Below are positions 44,974 to 53,449 of a DNA stretch of 64,000 bases, in pieces (the first letter of the stretch is position 1; each line of letters begins with the position of its first letter). A program made the translations under genes and the position numbers. The notes below the pieces were generated by a model that saw only the letters and a program-made list of their open reading frames with translations, was not told the DNA's origin and did not search any database. The DNA comes from Streptomyces sp. WMMC940 (GTDB lineage Bacteria; Actinomycetota; Actinomycetes; Streptomycetales; Streptomycetaceae): contig NZ_JAPZBC010000001.1 of assembly GCF_027460265.1 (NCBI RefSeq), forward strand, positions 6,932,001 through 6,996,000, in the 5' to 3' direction.

Positions 44974-45429
44974 TCAGCAGCGGAAGACCTGAAGGACCGC
45001 GGGGGCGTAGGCGGTAGGGCATCTCCCGCGTCCCGACGAAGTGTTCGCGGTGCTGCCGCCTTCCGCCCCCGAGGCGGCCGCGGGGACGGGACCATGTGGT
45101 GGCGCCGGACGCCGGCGCGCCGGGTCGCCCGCGGGGATCAGGTGGCGGTCGCGGGTGCGCGAGGGGGTACCCGGCCGTCCGGACGGGGCGCCGTCGTCAC
45201 AGGCGGGGTGCGTCGCGTTTCCGGAGGCCGGGGCCGGGGGCCCGCCGGGGCCGGTATCGGCGCGGGCCGGCGGTTGACGCTCCGCCACCAGGCGGGCCTG
45301 GGGTGGCGACGGCGGAGTCTGGGGAGCGACGGATGCCGGCACGACCAGGGCGAACGCCGGGACGAGCAGGGCGAGCAGGGTGACGACGATGGCCGAGCCC
45401 GCGGTCCGGGCCGTCATACCTGTGCTCAT
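44974..45429 (-). CDS. Predicted secreted Pro-rich protein upstream of the carbonic anhydrase gene
   Basis: A 151-residue frame with a credible signal peptide (MTARTAGSAIVVTLLALLVP then ASVA), a long Pro/Ala/Gly/Arg-rich low-complexity middle, and a distinct C-terminus AYAPAVLQVFRC. GAAGGGGGCGC precedes the ATG. Same strand as, and 77 bases before, the carbonic anhydrase gene. Family unknown; the low-complexity centre lowers confidence. Confidence 0.5.
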   Translation of the reverse strand: MSTGMTARTAGSAIVVTLLALLVPAFALVVPASVAPQTPPSPPQARLVAERQPPARADTGPGGPPAPASGNATHPACDDGAPSGRPGTPSRTRDRHLIPAGDPARRRPAPPHGPVPAAASGAEGGSTANTSSGRGRCPTAYAPAVLQVFRC

Positions 45430-45736
45430 GCGCCCCCTTCGTGCCGTGCGCGTCCAGCCCAATGACAGGCCAAAAGACAGGTCAACAACTGGTCAAGACA
45501 CACGTTATCCATGGAAAGCTGTTTGCAGTGTTAACTCGGGGTTGCGGATCGAAGAGCGCCCGAAAAAGGTCGTTCGGCTGTCGGGAAACGGCTGTTGGCC
45601 TGGAGGTTTCGCCGCGTGCCAGGGGCGTGCGCGATGGTTCCGTGCGCCCCTGAAGTGTTGGACGGTTGCATCCGGAAGGGATTGGGCAGGCGCGAAGGGC
45701 GGCTGTCCGCGGATGAGTTGCCGGATCCGTCCGGCA
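45430..45736. other. Lower-GC intergenic region
   Basis: About 300 bases without a convincing gene, with a noticeably AT-richer core (about 45475-45560, including GTTATCCATGG and GTTAACTCGGGG). It probably contains the promoter of the secreted protein/carbonic anhydrase/SulP genes. Confidence 0.5.
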
Positions 45737-45958
45737 TCACGGCGCCCGCGTTGTCGGCGAGTGTCCGAGGTGGGCGAGCTCATCGGGGTCGATCACCGAG
45801 CGGATGGTCTGAACTCGCCCGTCGCGCAGGTCGAGGCCCATGGTGTGGAGCGCCCTGCCGTGTCGGTCGCGAAAGATCGCGCCGGGCCGGCCGTTGACTT
45901 CGTGCGGCGGGAACGTCACATCGATGCGCGCCGGTTGGGGAACGATGAGGCGTCCTCC
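45737..45958 (-). pseudogene. 3' remnant of an ECF41/SigJ-type sigma factor gene
   Basis: About 65 C-terminal codons survive: PHEVNGRPGAIFRDRHGRAL, then GLDLRDGRVQTIRSVIDPD and ELAHLG. This is the end of the SnoaL-like domain that closes ECF41 (SigJ-type) sigma factors. The sigma2/sigma4 regions and most of the SnoaL domain are absent; upstream the frame runs into the Pro/Ser-rich complement of the neighbouring exporter gene. It is a deletion remnant next to the ABC permease gene. Confidence 0.65.
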
Positions 45959-46085
45959 GCCCCGGCCCGGGGCGGAGGGGAACGCCGACGGGGCGGCGTA
46001 CGCCGACGGGATGTCGGGGTACGCCGCCCCGGTCGCGGGGCAGCCGCGGCCACGGCTCTCAGGCTCCGGACCGGCTCTGCCCGTG

Positions 46086-46877
46086 CTACTTGGGGTCGCG
46101 GCCGAACAGGGACGTGGACCAGAAGTGGCCGAGCGCGGCCAGGCCCAGGCACCAGACGACGGCGAGCCATCCGTTGTGGCCGATCCCGGTGCCGAGCAGC
46201 AGACCGCGCAGGGTTTCGATGGCCGGGGTGAAGGGCTGGTACTCGGCGAACGGCCGGAACCAGCCCGGCATCGCGTCGACCGGCACGAACGCACTGGAGA
46301 GCAGCGGCAGGACCATCAGCGGCAGGGCGTTGTTGCTGGCCGCCTCGGCGTTGGGGCTCGACAGGCCCATCCCGACCGCGATCCAGGTGAGCGCCAGGGA
46401 GACGAGCGCCAACAGCCCCACGGCCAGGACCCACTCCAGGGCCGTGGCGTCCGCGGCCCGGAACCCGATGGCCACGGCGACGGCCCCGACCAGGACCACG
46501 CTCGTCACGCACTGCAGCACGCTGCCGACGACGTGCCCGACGAGCACCGATCCGCGGTGGATCGCCATCGTGCGGAAGCGGGCGATGATGCCCTCGGTCA
46601 TGTCGTTGGAGACGGACACCGCGCTGCCGATCGTGGTGCCGCCGATCGTCAACAGAAGGATGCCGGGGACGACGTAGGTGATGTACTCGGAGCGGTCCGC
46701 ACCGCCACCGCCGATGCCCGCGCTCATCGCATCGCCGAAGACGTAGACGAAGAGCAGCAGCAGCATGACCGGTGTGAGCAGCAGGTTCAGGGTGAGGGAC
46801 GGGTAGCGCCGGGCGTGCAGGAGGTTGCGGCGCAGCATCGTGGTGGAGTCGCGCACGGCGAGGGACGGGGAGCTCAT
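46086..46877 (-). CDS. ABC-2 type exporter permease (DrrB-like)
   Basis: A 263-residue protein with six helices and the ABC-2 pattern (MTEGIIARFRTMAIHRGSVL; PFTPAIETLRGLLLG). It ends GRDPK. The ATG overlaps the ATPase stop (ATGA). With the ATPase it resembles DrrAB daunorubicin/lipid exporters. Confidence 0.92.
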   Translation of the reverse strand: MSSPSLAVRDSTTMLRRNLLHARRYPSLTLNLLLTPVMLLLLFVYVFGDAMSAGIGGGGADRSEYITYVVPGILLLTIGGTTIGSAVSVSNDMTEGIIARFRTMAIHRGSVLVGHVVGSVLQCVTSVVLVGAVAVAIGFRAADATALEWVLAVGLLALVSLALTWIAVGMGLSSPNAEAASNNALPLMVLPLLSSAFVPVDAMPGWFRPFAEYQPFTPAIETLRGLLLGTGIGHNGWLAVVWCLGLAALGHFWSTSLFGRDPK

Positions 46878-47857
46878 CGGAGGGCCTCCTCGGGCTGGTG
46901 GGGGACGGCGCCGGCGGTGAGGGCGAAGAAGACGTCGTCGAGGTCGGGGGTGTGCACGGTGAGTTCGTCGGCCTCGATGCCGGCCGTGTCCAGCCGGTCG
47001 AGGACGGAGCGCAGCTCGCGCTGGCTGCCGTCGCTGGGGATCCGCAGGGTGAGGGATTCCTCGTCGGCGGTGGCCTCGTGCAGTGCGGACGCGGCGCTCC
47101 GGTACGCGGCGGGGTCGGTGAAGCGGAGCCGGACGTGTCCGCCGGGGACGATCCGCTTCAGCTCCTCCGCGGTGCCCTCCGCGGCGATCCTGCCGTTGTT
47201 GAGCACGGCGATGCGGTCGGCGAGCTCGTCGGCCTCCTGCAGGTACTGGGTGGTGAGGAGGACCGTGACCCCGTCGGAGACGAGTTCGCGGATGATCTGC
47301 CACATGGTGTGCCGGGAGCGCGGGTCGAGGCCGGTGGTCGGCTCGTCGAGGAAGATGATCCGCGGGTTGCCGACCAGGGTCATGGCGATGTCGAGGCGGC
47401 GCCTCATGCCGCCGGAGTAGGTGGAGGCGGGCTTCTTCGCGGCCTCGGTGAGGTCGAAGCGTTCCAGCAGCTCGGCGGCGACCCGCCGCCCCTCGTGCCT
47501 GGGGAGGTGGTGCAGGTCCGCCATGAGGAGCATGTTCTCCTCTCCGGTGATCAGCCCGTCGACCGCGGAGAACTGCCCGGTGACGCCGATGGCGGCGCGC
47601 ACGGCCTGCGGGTCGCCGGCGAGGTCGTGGCCCGCGACCCGGGCCTGCCCGCCGTCGGCGGTGACGAGCGTGGAAAGGATCTTCACGACGGTGGTCTTTC
47701 CGGCGCCGTTCGGGCCGAGCAGCGCGTACACGGACCCGGCCGGGATGCGCAGATCGATGCCGTCGAGGACGGTCTTGTCGCCGTAGGACTTGCGCAGTCC
47801 GACGGTGGAGACGGCGGCCGGCGACGGGCGACCGTCGGGCCGACTGGATGTGGGCAT
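46874..47857 (-). CDS. ABC exporter ATP-binding protein (DrrA-like)
   Basis: A 327-residue ATPase: Walker A LLGPNGAGKTT, signature YSGGMRRRLDIAM, Walker B IIFLDEPTTGLD, and the DrrA C-terminal segment ending TPDLDDVFFALT. The start is placed at an ATG just before the conserved AVSTVGLRKSYGD; its ribosome site is weak. Part of a minus-strand operon RHH regulator - DUF4097 - DrrA - DrrB. Confidence 0.92.
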   Translation of the reverse strand: MPTSSRPDGRPSPAAVSTVGLRKSYGDKTVLDGIDLRIPAGSVYALLGPNGAGKTTVVKILSTLVTADGGQARVAGHDLAGDPQAVRAAIGVTGQFSAVDGLITGEENMLLMADLHHLPRHEGRRVAAELLERFDLTEAAKKPASTYSGGMRRRLDIAMTLVGNPRIIFLDEPTTGLDPRSRHTMWQIIRELVSDGVTVLLTTQYLQEADELADRIAVLNNGRIAAEGTAEELKRIVPGGHVRLRFTDPAAYRSAASALHEATADEESLTLRIPSDGSQRELRSVLDRLDTAGIEADELTVHTPDLDDVFFALTAGAVPHQPEEALR

Positions 47858-47936
47858 GACAGAAGAAGGCACGGGGCCCTCCGTTCGAAGGCTGGAGTGT
47901 CCGGGAAGGTGGGTGCGTCGGGCCGTTCTTCGTCGG

Positions 47937-48779
47937 TCAGGGCGCGGCGCGGCGGATGTCGATGTTGCCGTGCCGGGTGCGGGCACGGACCTTGACGGTG
48001 TCCTCGGTCGTCTCCGGGGCCCCTGACGCGGTGAGCGTGTTGCGCACCTGGCCGGAGCCCGAACTGACGTCGAGCCAGGCGGCCGTGCCCTCGCGGACGC
48101 CGACCTCGATGGCGCCGAAGGAGGTCTCCAACTGGACGGTTCCGCGGGCCACTTCCCCCACACGCAGGGTGCCGTGGGCGGTGGTCGCGGTCACCGAGTC
48201 CTCGGCGCGCCGGATCTCGATGTCGCCGTTGGCGCCGCTCACCCGCAGCTCCCCGGTCGCGGCGCGGACCGTCGTGGTGCCGTGCGAGTTCTTCAGGACG
48301 GCGGGGCCGTCGACGAGCCCGACGCGCAGGCTGCCGGAGCTGGTGGTGATCTCGGCCGTGCCCTCGACCCGTTCCACGGTGATCGAGCCGTGGGACGCGG
48401 TCAGCTTCAGCGGGCCGGTGGTGTCGAGGCGTACGTCGCCGGACGAGGTCTTCACCCGTACCTCGCCGAGCCTGCCCTCGGTGAGCACCTGGGCCCAGGC
48501 GCCGGTCATGTCGATGCGCGAGCCCGTGGGCAGTTCGACCGTCACGTCGACGATGCCGGTGCGGCCGAACAGATTGGACTTGGGCGTCCTGACGGTCAGT
48601 GCGCCGTTCGCGTAGGTGACCTCGGTCTGGTCGGCCGCCCTTACGTCCTGGTCCCGCTTGGGGTCGCGGGGCCGCACGTCGACGACGGTGCCGAGGCCGT
48701 CGCCCGCGGTGAGCTGGAGGGAACCGGCCTCCACGTGCGCGGTGACCGAGATCGGTTCGGGAGTGTCGAAAGAAGGCAT
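47937..48779 (-). CDS. DUF4097 beta-strand repeat protein
   Basis: A 280-residue protein made of short repeating strands (for example ...VKTSSGDVRLDTTGPLKLTA, ...ITTSSGSLRVGLVDG, ...ATTAHGTLRVGEVARG), the parallel beta-helix pattern of DUF4097. No signal peptide or anchor. Family members often accompany DrrAB-like exporters in Streptomyces; their role is unknown. It lies 79 bases before the ATPase gene. Confidence 0.9.
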   Translation of the reverse strand: MPSFDTPEPISVTAHVEAGSLQLTAGDGLGTVVDVRPRDPKRDQDVRAADQTEVTYANGALTVRTPKSNLFGRTGIVDVTVELPTGSRIDMTGAWAQVLTEGRLGEVRVKTSSGDVRLDTTGPLKLTASHGSITVERVEGTAEITTSSGSLRVGLVDGPAVLKNSHGTTTVRAATGELRVSGANGDIEIRRAEDSVTATTAHGTLRVGEVARGTVQLETSFGAIEVGVREGTAAWLDVSSGSGQVRNTLTASGAPETTEDTVKVRARTRHGNIDIRRAAP

Positions 48780-48863
48780 GGCTGTCCCGTCCTCTTGGGT
48801 CTTCGGGACGTCCCCGCTGGTGGGACGCATGGTGTCGGTGAAGTGGTGAGGGCAGGCGCGCGG

Positions 48864-49382
48864 TCAGCGCACCCAGCCCGTGAAGCTCTGTCCGAGGGTC
48901 TGGGTCCTCCCGGTCGCACGCGGCCGGGTGCCGCCGTCGACCGCGGCCGACACGGCGCGCACCAGCCACGCGTTGACCGAGAGGCCCTCGCGGCTCGCGG
49001 CCTCCTCGGCGCGGGCCTTGAGGTGGGCCGGCAGGCGCAGGTTGACGCGGGCGGTGCCGCCCTCGTCGCCGTCGGCCGGCGCCGGGGGCGTGAACGTCTC
49101 GACGGGTGCGTCCGGCTCTGCCGGGACGCCGCCGTCGGTGGGGGGCGGCGTCACCACGAACTCGGGGTCAAGCCCGCGCAGCCGTACGTCGACGGAGCCG
49201 GGGGCGAGCTCGCGGGTGATCTCGTCCATCGCGGCGGAGAGCACCTTGAGCAGGGTCAGCCGGGTCGCCGACTCCAGAGGGGCGGTGAGCCTCCCGGCCA
49301 GCTCGCGTGCTTCGTCGCCGCCGGCTTCGGCGGCCACCGCGAGTTCGCGGCGGAGGGTGTCGACATAGGGGGTGAGGTCCAT
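48864..49382 (-). CDS. Ribbon-helix-helix (HicB/Arc-like) regulator
   Basis: A 172-residue protein. Residues 1-60 are helical, 70-108 a Pro/Asp-rich linker, and 109-150 a ribbon-helix-helix DNA-binding motif (ARVNLRLPAHLKARAEEAAS, GLSVNAWLVRAVSAA). No HicA-like toxin gene adjoins it. It is first in the operon with DUF4097 and the DrrAB-like exporter and probably controls it. Confidence 0.85.
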   Translation of the reverse strand: MDLTPYVDTLRRELAVAAEAGGDEARELAGRLTAPLESATRLTLLKVLSAAMDEITRELAPGSVDVRLRGLDPEFVVTPPPTDGGVPAEPDAPVETFTPPAPADGDEGGTARVNLRLPAHLKARAEEAASREGLSVNAWLVRAVSAAVDGGTRPRATGRTQTLGQSFTGWVR

Positions 49383-49897
49383 GGCGCAATAGTGGCACCA
49401 TCATGGCGCAATGTGCAAGCCGGATGGCGCCGTGCGGGCGGGGGTCGGCTTAGGCGGCTGCCTTGAGCTGCGGAAACGCGGGCAGGGGGTCGAATTCGAT
49501 GTGGCGCCGTACGTGCTCGTCCCTGGGTTGCGAGCCCGGCGGGGTGGCACCGTTTGACCCCGTGTGGCATTGAATTGGCGCCACCTGGCGCGGGTTGGTG
49601 CGGAGTGGCGTCATGGAGGCTGCCCGGTCCTCCGCGCCGCGACGGGCCCGCGCTGCGAGTCCCCGGAGGATCCGCGTCGTGCGCGACGGGGCGGCGGAGA
49701 CGGTTGCGCCCAGGCCCCGGGCCGCGGAAACGCGATCCGGGGCCCGGGCGCGAGCGGCCGGCCGGCGGGCACCCGTCGCTCGGACGGTTCCCGTTCTGTG
49801 ATCTTCCGGCGGGCAACCCTTCGTGCCGTCCTCCGGTCCAACTCCTGCCGCGTCCTGCGCGGGCCATCCGTCCCCCTCAACCCAGAGGTCGTAGTAG
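49383..49897. other. Intergenic region with a possible minus-strand gene remnant
   Basis: No full gene. On the minus strand, 49450-49520 encodes an ending RRHIEFDPLPAFPQLKAAA that looks more like real protein than the random frame before it, and may be the tail of a deleted gene. GGCGCCA/TGGCGCC motifs recur around 49420-49605. Confidence 0.4.
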
Positions 49898-50416
49898 ATG
49901 AGTCGTCCTTCCGCGCCCCGGTCCTCGTCCGTCGGTCGCGCTTCCGCGGCCACCGGCGGGCGGCCCGCCCGTTCGCGGGCGCCGTTGAGCGCCGTGTGTC
50001 TGGTGGCCCTGGCTCTGGGGGTCACCGCCTGCAGTGGTGAGGACGGCGCCGCGGTGTCCCCGGCCGGAACCGGCTCGCCGCCGCCGTCGTCCTCGACGGC
50101 ACCCGCGACCGTGAGCCCGGCCGCTTCCCCGTCCCCCTCGGCGACGGCGTCCGTGAGACCGTCGGCGACGCGCACGGCGGAGCCCGTGCGCTCGACCGCC
50201 CCCGGCCGGACGGCGGAGCAGCGCGGGGCGGGCGGCGGGCAGACGTCACGTCCGGTGTCGGACGGACGGCCGGACGACGCCCAGGGCGAGCAGCACGGCG
50301 TCCCGCAGAACCCCAACCGCGGCACCAACCCGCCGCCGGCCCCGCCGCGGCCCCAGCCCACGCCGGAGTGGAGCGATGCCGTCTGGCAGCCGGGCGACCC
50401 GGTCGAGGAGCGGTAA
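49898..50416 (+). CDS. Predicted lipoprotein, Ser/Pro/Thr-rich
   Basis: A 172-residue frame with a lipoprotein signal (hydrophobic VCLVALALGV, lipobox VTAC) after an Arg/Ser-rich start. The mature part is low-complexity (SPSPSATASVRPSATR) and ends with a Trp-containing PEWSDAVWQPGDPVEER tail. AGAGG lies 11 bases before the ATG. Beside the SapB locus, but no known ram function fits. Family not recognised. Confidence 0.6.
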   Translation: MSRPSAPRSSSVGRASAATGGRPARSRAPLSAVCLVALALGVTACSGEDGAAVSPAGTGSPPPSSSTAPATVSPAASPSPSATASVRPSATRTAEPVRSTAPGRTAEQRGAGGGQTSRPVSDGRPDDAQGEQHGVPQNPNRGTNPPPAPPRPQPTPEWSDAVWQPGDPVEER

Positions 50417-50840
50417 GGGCGGAGCGGGAGGAGCGGCTGAGCCGTGCGGTGTTCCCTCGGCGTTCCCTCGACATTCGAGCCCGAGCGGTCGCCCTGTTGG
50501 GGCGACGCCGAGGCGATGCGCTCAGCCGCGGGGCGGAACAAGCGCCGACGCCACACCGTCCCGCGTCAGCGGGACCGGCTCCGGCATCGAATGACGCGCC
50601 GCCAACTCCCGGCGCCGCCATCCCGCCCCCCGCGCAGTGCAGCTCGTCGTGCGCCGTACGCGCCTCTGTGCGCCCCGTTCGTGCTCCGGAGCGCGAGGGG
50701 CGCACTCCGCTTGTGCGGAGCGCTCCCGTGCCTCCCCATGCGCGACTACTCATCCGATACGGGGGCAACGGCTGTACGTACTGACCACTGGTGTCCGGCC
50801 GATCACGTTGCGCGGCAGGGCGGTTGAGGGGGGACGAGCC
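50417..50840. other. Region upstream of ramR
   Basis: 424 bases without a supported gene. A perfect hairpin CTCCGC-TTGT-GCGGAG lies at 50705-50720. The lower-GC stretch 50740-50800 (with TGTACGTACTGACCAC) probably holds the ramR promoter. Confidence 0.45.
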
Positions 50841-51446
50841 GTGATTCGGGTACTGCTGGTGCACGACAGCTGTCTGATGCGGTCCGCACTGACGGCGTTG
50901 CTCGGGCGGGAGCACGATCTGGAGGTGAGCGAGTCGTCGTGGCGGGCGGCCGTCGGGCAGGTCCGCTCACTGCGGCCGCACGTGTGCATAGTGGACGTCG
51001 AGTGCCCGGGCGCGGCCATGCTGGGCAGCCTGATCGGCCTGATCCGGCGTGCGACCGGGTCGGCCGCGGCGCTCCTCGTGCTCGCCACCGGCACCAGACC
51101 CGGTCTGCTGCGCCGGGCCTTCGACGCCGGAGCCCTCGGGTACGTCAGCAAGGACGCGGGCCCGCAGCGATTACTCGACGGCATCAGGCGGGTGGCCGCG
51201 GGCGAGCGGTTCGTCGACGAGTCGCTCGCCTTCGGCTTCCTCCAGGCAGCGGAGATGCCCCTGACGTCACGCGAACTCAGCGTCCTGCGCATGGCCGCGG
51301 AAGGGGCGACGATCGCCGAGATCGCGCGCGGTCTGCACCTGTCCCACGGGACCGTACGGAACTACATGTCCGCGATCACCCGCAAGACCGGAGCCCGCAA
51401 CCGGGTCGACGCCATACGGATATCCCAGCACGCCGGCTGGGTCTGA
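50841..51446 (+). CDS. ramR: RamR/AmfR-type response regulator of the SapB locus
   Basis: A 201-residue NarL/FixJ-type regulator. The receiver domain has a phospho-acceptor-position Asp52 (CIVDVECPG) and a Lys in GYVSKDAG, but only one acidic residue (HD) at the usual N-terminal pair. The LuxR helix-turn-helix is at about 148-195 (LTSRELSVLRMAAEGATIAE). No sensor kinase gene is adjacent, as for known RamR. Codon 111 is TTA (51171-51173), so expression should need the bldA tRNA. GTG start after GAGGGGGGACGAG. It activates ramCSAB in model species. Confidence 0.92.
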   Translation: MIRVLLVHDSCLMRSALTALLGREHDLEVSESSWRAAVGQVRSLRPHVCIVDVECPGAAMLGSLIGLIRRATGSAAALLVLATGTRPGLLRRAFDAGALGYVSKDAGPQRLLDGIRRVAAGERFVDESLAFGFLQAAEMPLTSRELSVLRMAAEGATIAEIARGLHLSHGTVRNYMSAITRKTGARNRVDAIRISQHAGWV

Positions 51447-51462
51447 GCATCGCATGACCGGG

Positions 51463-51474
51463 GCGGCGCCGCCG
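51463..51474. terminator. Short GC palindrome between convergent ramR and ramB
   Basis: GGCGGC/GCCGCC palindrome in the 29-base gap between the two stop codons; possibly a bidirectional terminator, though the stem is short. Confidence 0.3.
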
Positions 51475-51475
51475 C

Positions 51476-53449
51476 TCATCCGGCCTGCCAGTGCCCCACG
51501 AGATCGCGGTACGTCTCGGAACGTTCGAGCAGTTCCTCGTGACGCCCGGCCGTCGCCGTCACCCCGTCGAGCACCAGGACGCGGTCCGCGCGCCGTGCCG
51601 ACGAGAGCCGGTGGGCGATCACCAGCAGTGTTCCCGGCCGGTCGGCGAAGGCGCGCTCGGCGCGGGCCTCGGCCGCCGGATCCAGATGGCAGGTCGCCTC
51701 GTCCAGCAGGACGAGGCGCGCCGGGGCGAGGTACGCCCGTGCCAGGGCGACCAGTTGGCGTTCGCCCTCCGAGAGGGCCGCGGGGTCGATACGGGCGTCC
51801 AGCGCGCCCGGCCCGTGCGCCACGCGGTCGAGTCCGACGGCGCGTACCGCGGCCTCCACGGAGGCTGTCGGCGCCCCGTCGGGGCACAGGTACAGCAGGT
51901 TGTCCCGCAGGCTGCCCCCGAACACGTACGCCTCCTGCGGGATCAGCGCCCGCCCGGCCGCGAACGGGTCCCGGTCCGGGCGGCACACGGGCCTGCCGCC
52001 GATCAGCAGCTGCCCGCGGTCCGGTACCAGCAGCCCGGCGACCAGCCCGAAGAGAGTGGACTTGCCGATACCGCTCGGGCCGACGACGGCGAGGTGCTCA
52101 CCCGGCTCCACGAGCAGATCGAGGCCGTCGATCACGGGCATGGCGCCGGGGCCGTAGGAGAAGGAGAGGGACCGGAGTTCCAGGCTCGGTGCCGTGTCGC
52201 CGGACTCCCCGGGGGCCGTCACCGGCGGAGCCGGGCATCGGGGGACCGCGACCGCACCGCACGCCCTCTCACGCGGGGCCGCACAGGACGGAACCCGGCC
52301 CTCGGCCGCCTCGGCGGGCGTCGAGCCCGTTGCCGAGGGCTCGCCGGGGCCGGTGAGGCGGTCGAGGATCACCAGCAGCCGGGTGCCGGCCGCGCCCAGG
52401 CCGGTCATCAGGGTGTTCAGGGCCGGCAGCAGCGCCTGGGTCAGGTAAGTGAGGGCGCCGAGCAGTTCCCCGGCCGTGACCCCCCGGTCCAGCAGCCAGG
52501 GCACGGTGGCCAGGAGCAGGACGACGGGCGCCTGCCCGGCCAGCCCGAGTGCGAGGGTCCGCACGGCGGCCCACCGGGCGAGCGCCCGGGCCGACCGGGT
52601 CTGCGCGTCGATCAGCGAGCGGGCCGCGTCCTCGGTGCGTGCCTCCGCACCGCAGGCGACGATGTCCCGGAGTCCGGCGACGTCGGAACCGAGCCGGGCG
52701 GCGAGCTCCTCGTCGGTACGCAGGAAGTCCCGCTGCCGGGTCGCCATCGGACGCAGCGCCGCGGCGAAGAGCACGAGCCCGGCGGCCAGCGGCGGCAGCA
52801 CGACCACCAGCAGCGCGGGCGCCAGTGCCGCGAGGCCCGCCACGACGCCCGCGGCCGTGAAGACGAAGGACCTGGTCACCATCACCAGCCCGGCGAACCC
52901 GTCCCGTGCCGCCTCCGTCTGATGGGTCAGCCGTGAGACGGCCGCATGGCCGGTGGGTCTCCGCTGCCCGGCGACCGCGGCGGACAGGGCCGAGGAGACG
53001 ACCCTGCGGACGAGGCCGTCGCGCAACGGCTCCACGAGGTCGGCGAGACGGCGGAACACGCGTTCCGTGGCGGTCCCCCCGACGACGACCGCCGCGGCGG
53101 CCACCGCCAGCCAGCCGAGCCCCACGCCGGGACGCCCGGCGAGGAACCCGCGGTCGAGCGCCGCCGCCACGGCGTACCCGCCGAGGAAGGTCTGCGCGGA
53201 CTCCAGCAGTGACCAGCCGCCGAGGCGCAGGAGCACCCCGCGTCGCCGGGCGAGGAACGGGACGGCCTGCGGCAGCGTCCTGCGCAGCGCCCCCCGAGCG
53301 GGGCCGGTGGCAGGGGGCGTCGCGGCGCCGTCGTCCGGCCTCGTGCTCCCCGCACCGGGCCGGAGCACACCGCCCGCCGACGACGGCGCCGGTCCCGCGG
53401 CCGATCGGGCCGGTCCCGCGGCCGTCCGCTCGCGACCTTGGGCCGTCAT
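51476..53449 (-). CDS. ramB: ABC transporter, fused permease/ATPase (RamB-like, SapB export)
   Basis: A 657-residue half-transporter. Six helices lie in about 60-330 after a Pro/Ala-rich N-terminus. A 65-residue linker leads to the ATPase: Walker A GPSGIGKST, signature LSEGERQLVALARAY, Walker B LVLLDEATCHLD with the catalytic Glu intact. It forms a heterodimer with the RamA-like protein. AGGAGGT precedes the ATG, which overlaps the ramA stop codon. The A/B assignment follows the S. coelicolor gene order. Confidence 0.9.
   Translation of the reverse strand: MTAQGRERTAAGPARSAAGPAPSSAGGVLRPGAGSTRPDDGAATPPATGPARGALRRTLPQAVPFLARRRGVLLRLGGWSLLESAQTFLGGYAVAAALDRGFLAGRPGVGLGWLAVAAAAVVVGGTATERVFRRLADLVEPLRDGLVRRVVSSALSAAVAGQRRPTGHAAVSRLTHQTEAARDGFAGLVMVTRSFVFTAAGVVAGLAALAPALLVVVLPPLAAGLVLFAAALRPMATRQRDFLRTDEELAARLGSDVAGLRDIVACGAEARTEDAARSLIDAQTRSARALARWAAVRTLALGLAGQAPVVLLLATVPWLLDRGVTAGELLGALTYLTQALLPALNTLMTGLGAAGTRLLVILDRLTGPGEPSATGSTPAEAAEGRVPSCAAPRERACGAVAVPRCPAPPVTAPGESGDTAPSLELRSLSFSYGPGAMPVIDGLDLLVEPGEHLAVVGPSGIGKSTLFGLVAGLLVPDRGQLLIGGRPVCRPDRDPFAAGRALIPQEAYVFGGSLRDNLLYLCPDGAPTASVEAAVRAVGLDRVAHGPGALDARIDPAALSEGERQLVALARAYLAPARLVLLDEATCHLDPAAEARAERAFADRPGTLLVIAHRLSSARRADRVLVLDGVTATAGRHEELLERSETYRDLVGHWQAG

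Noticed and set aside
48864..49382. HicAB toxin-antitoxin pair
   Set aside because: Only the RHH-containing protein is present; no HicA-sized toxin frame lies next to it.
49450..50556. 368-codon minus-strand gene opposite the lipoprotein gene
   Set aside because: Most of it is low-complexity antisense sequence; only the final 20-odd codons look protein-like, so it is treated as a possible remnant.
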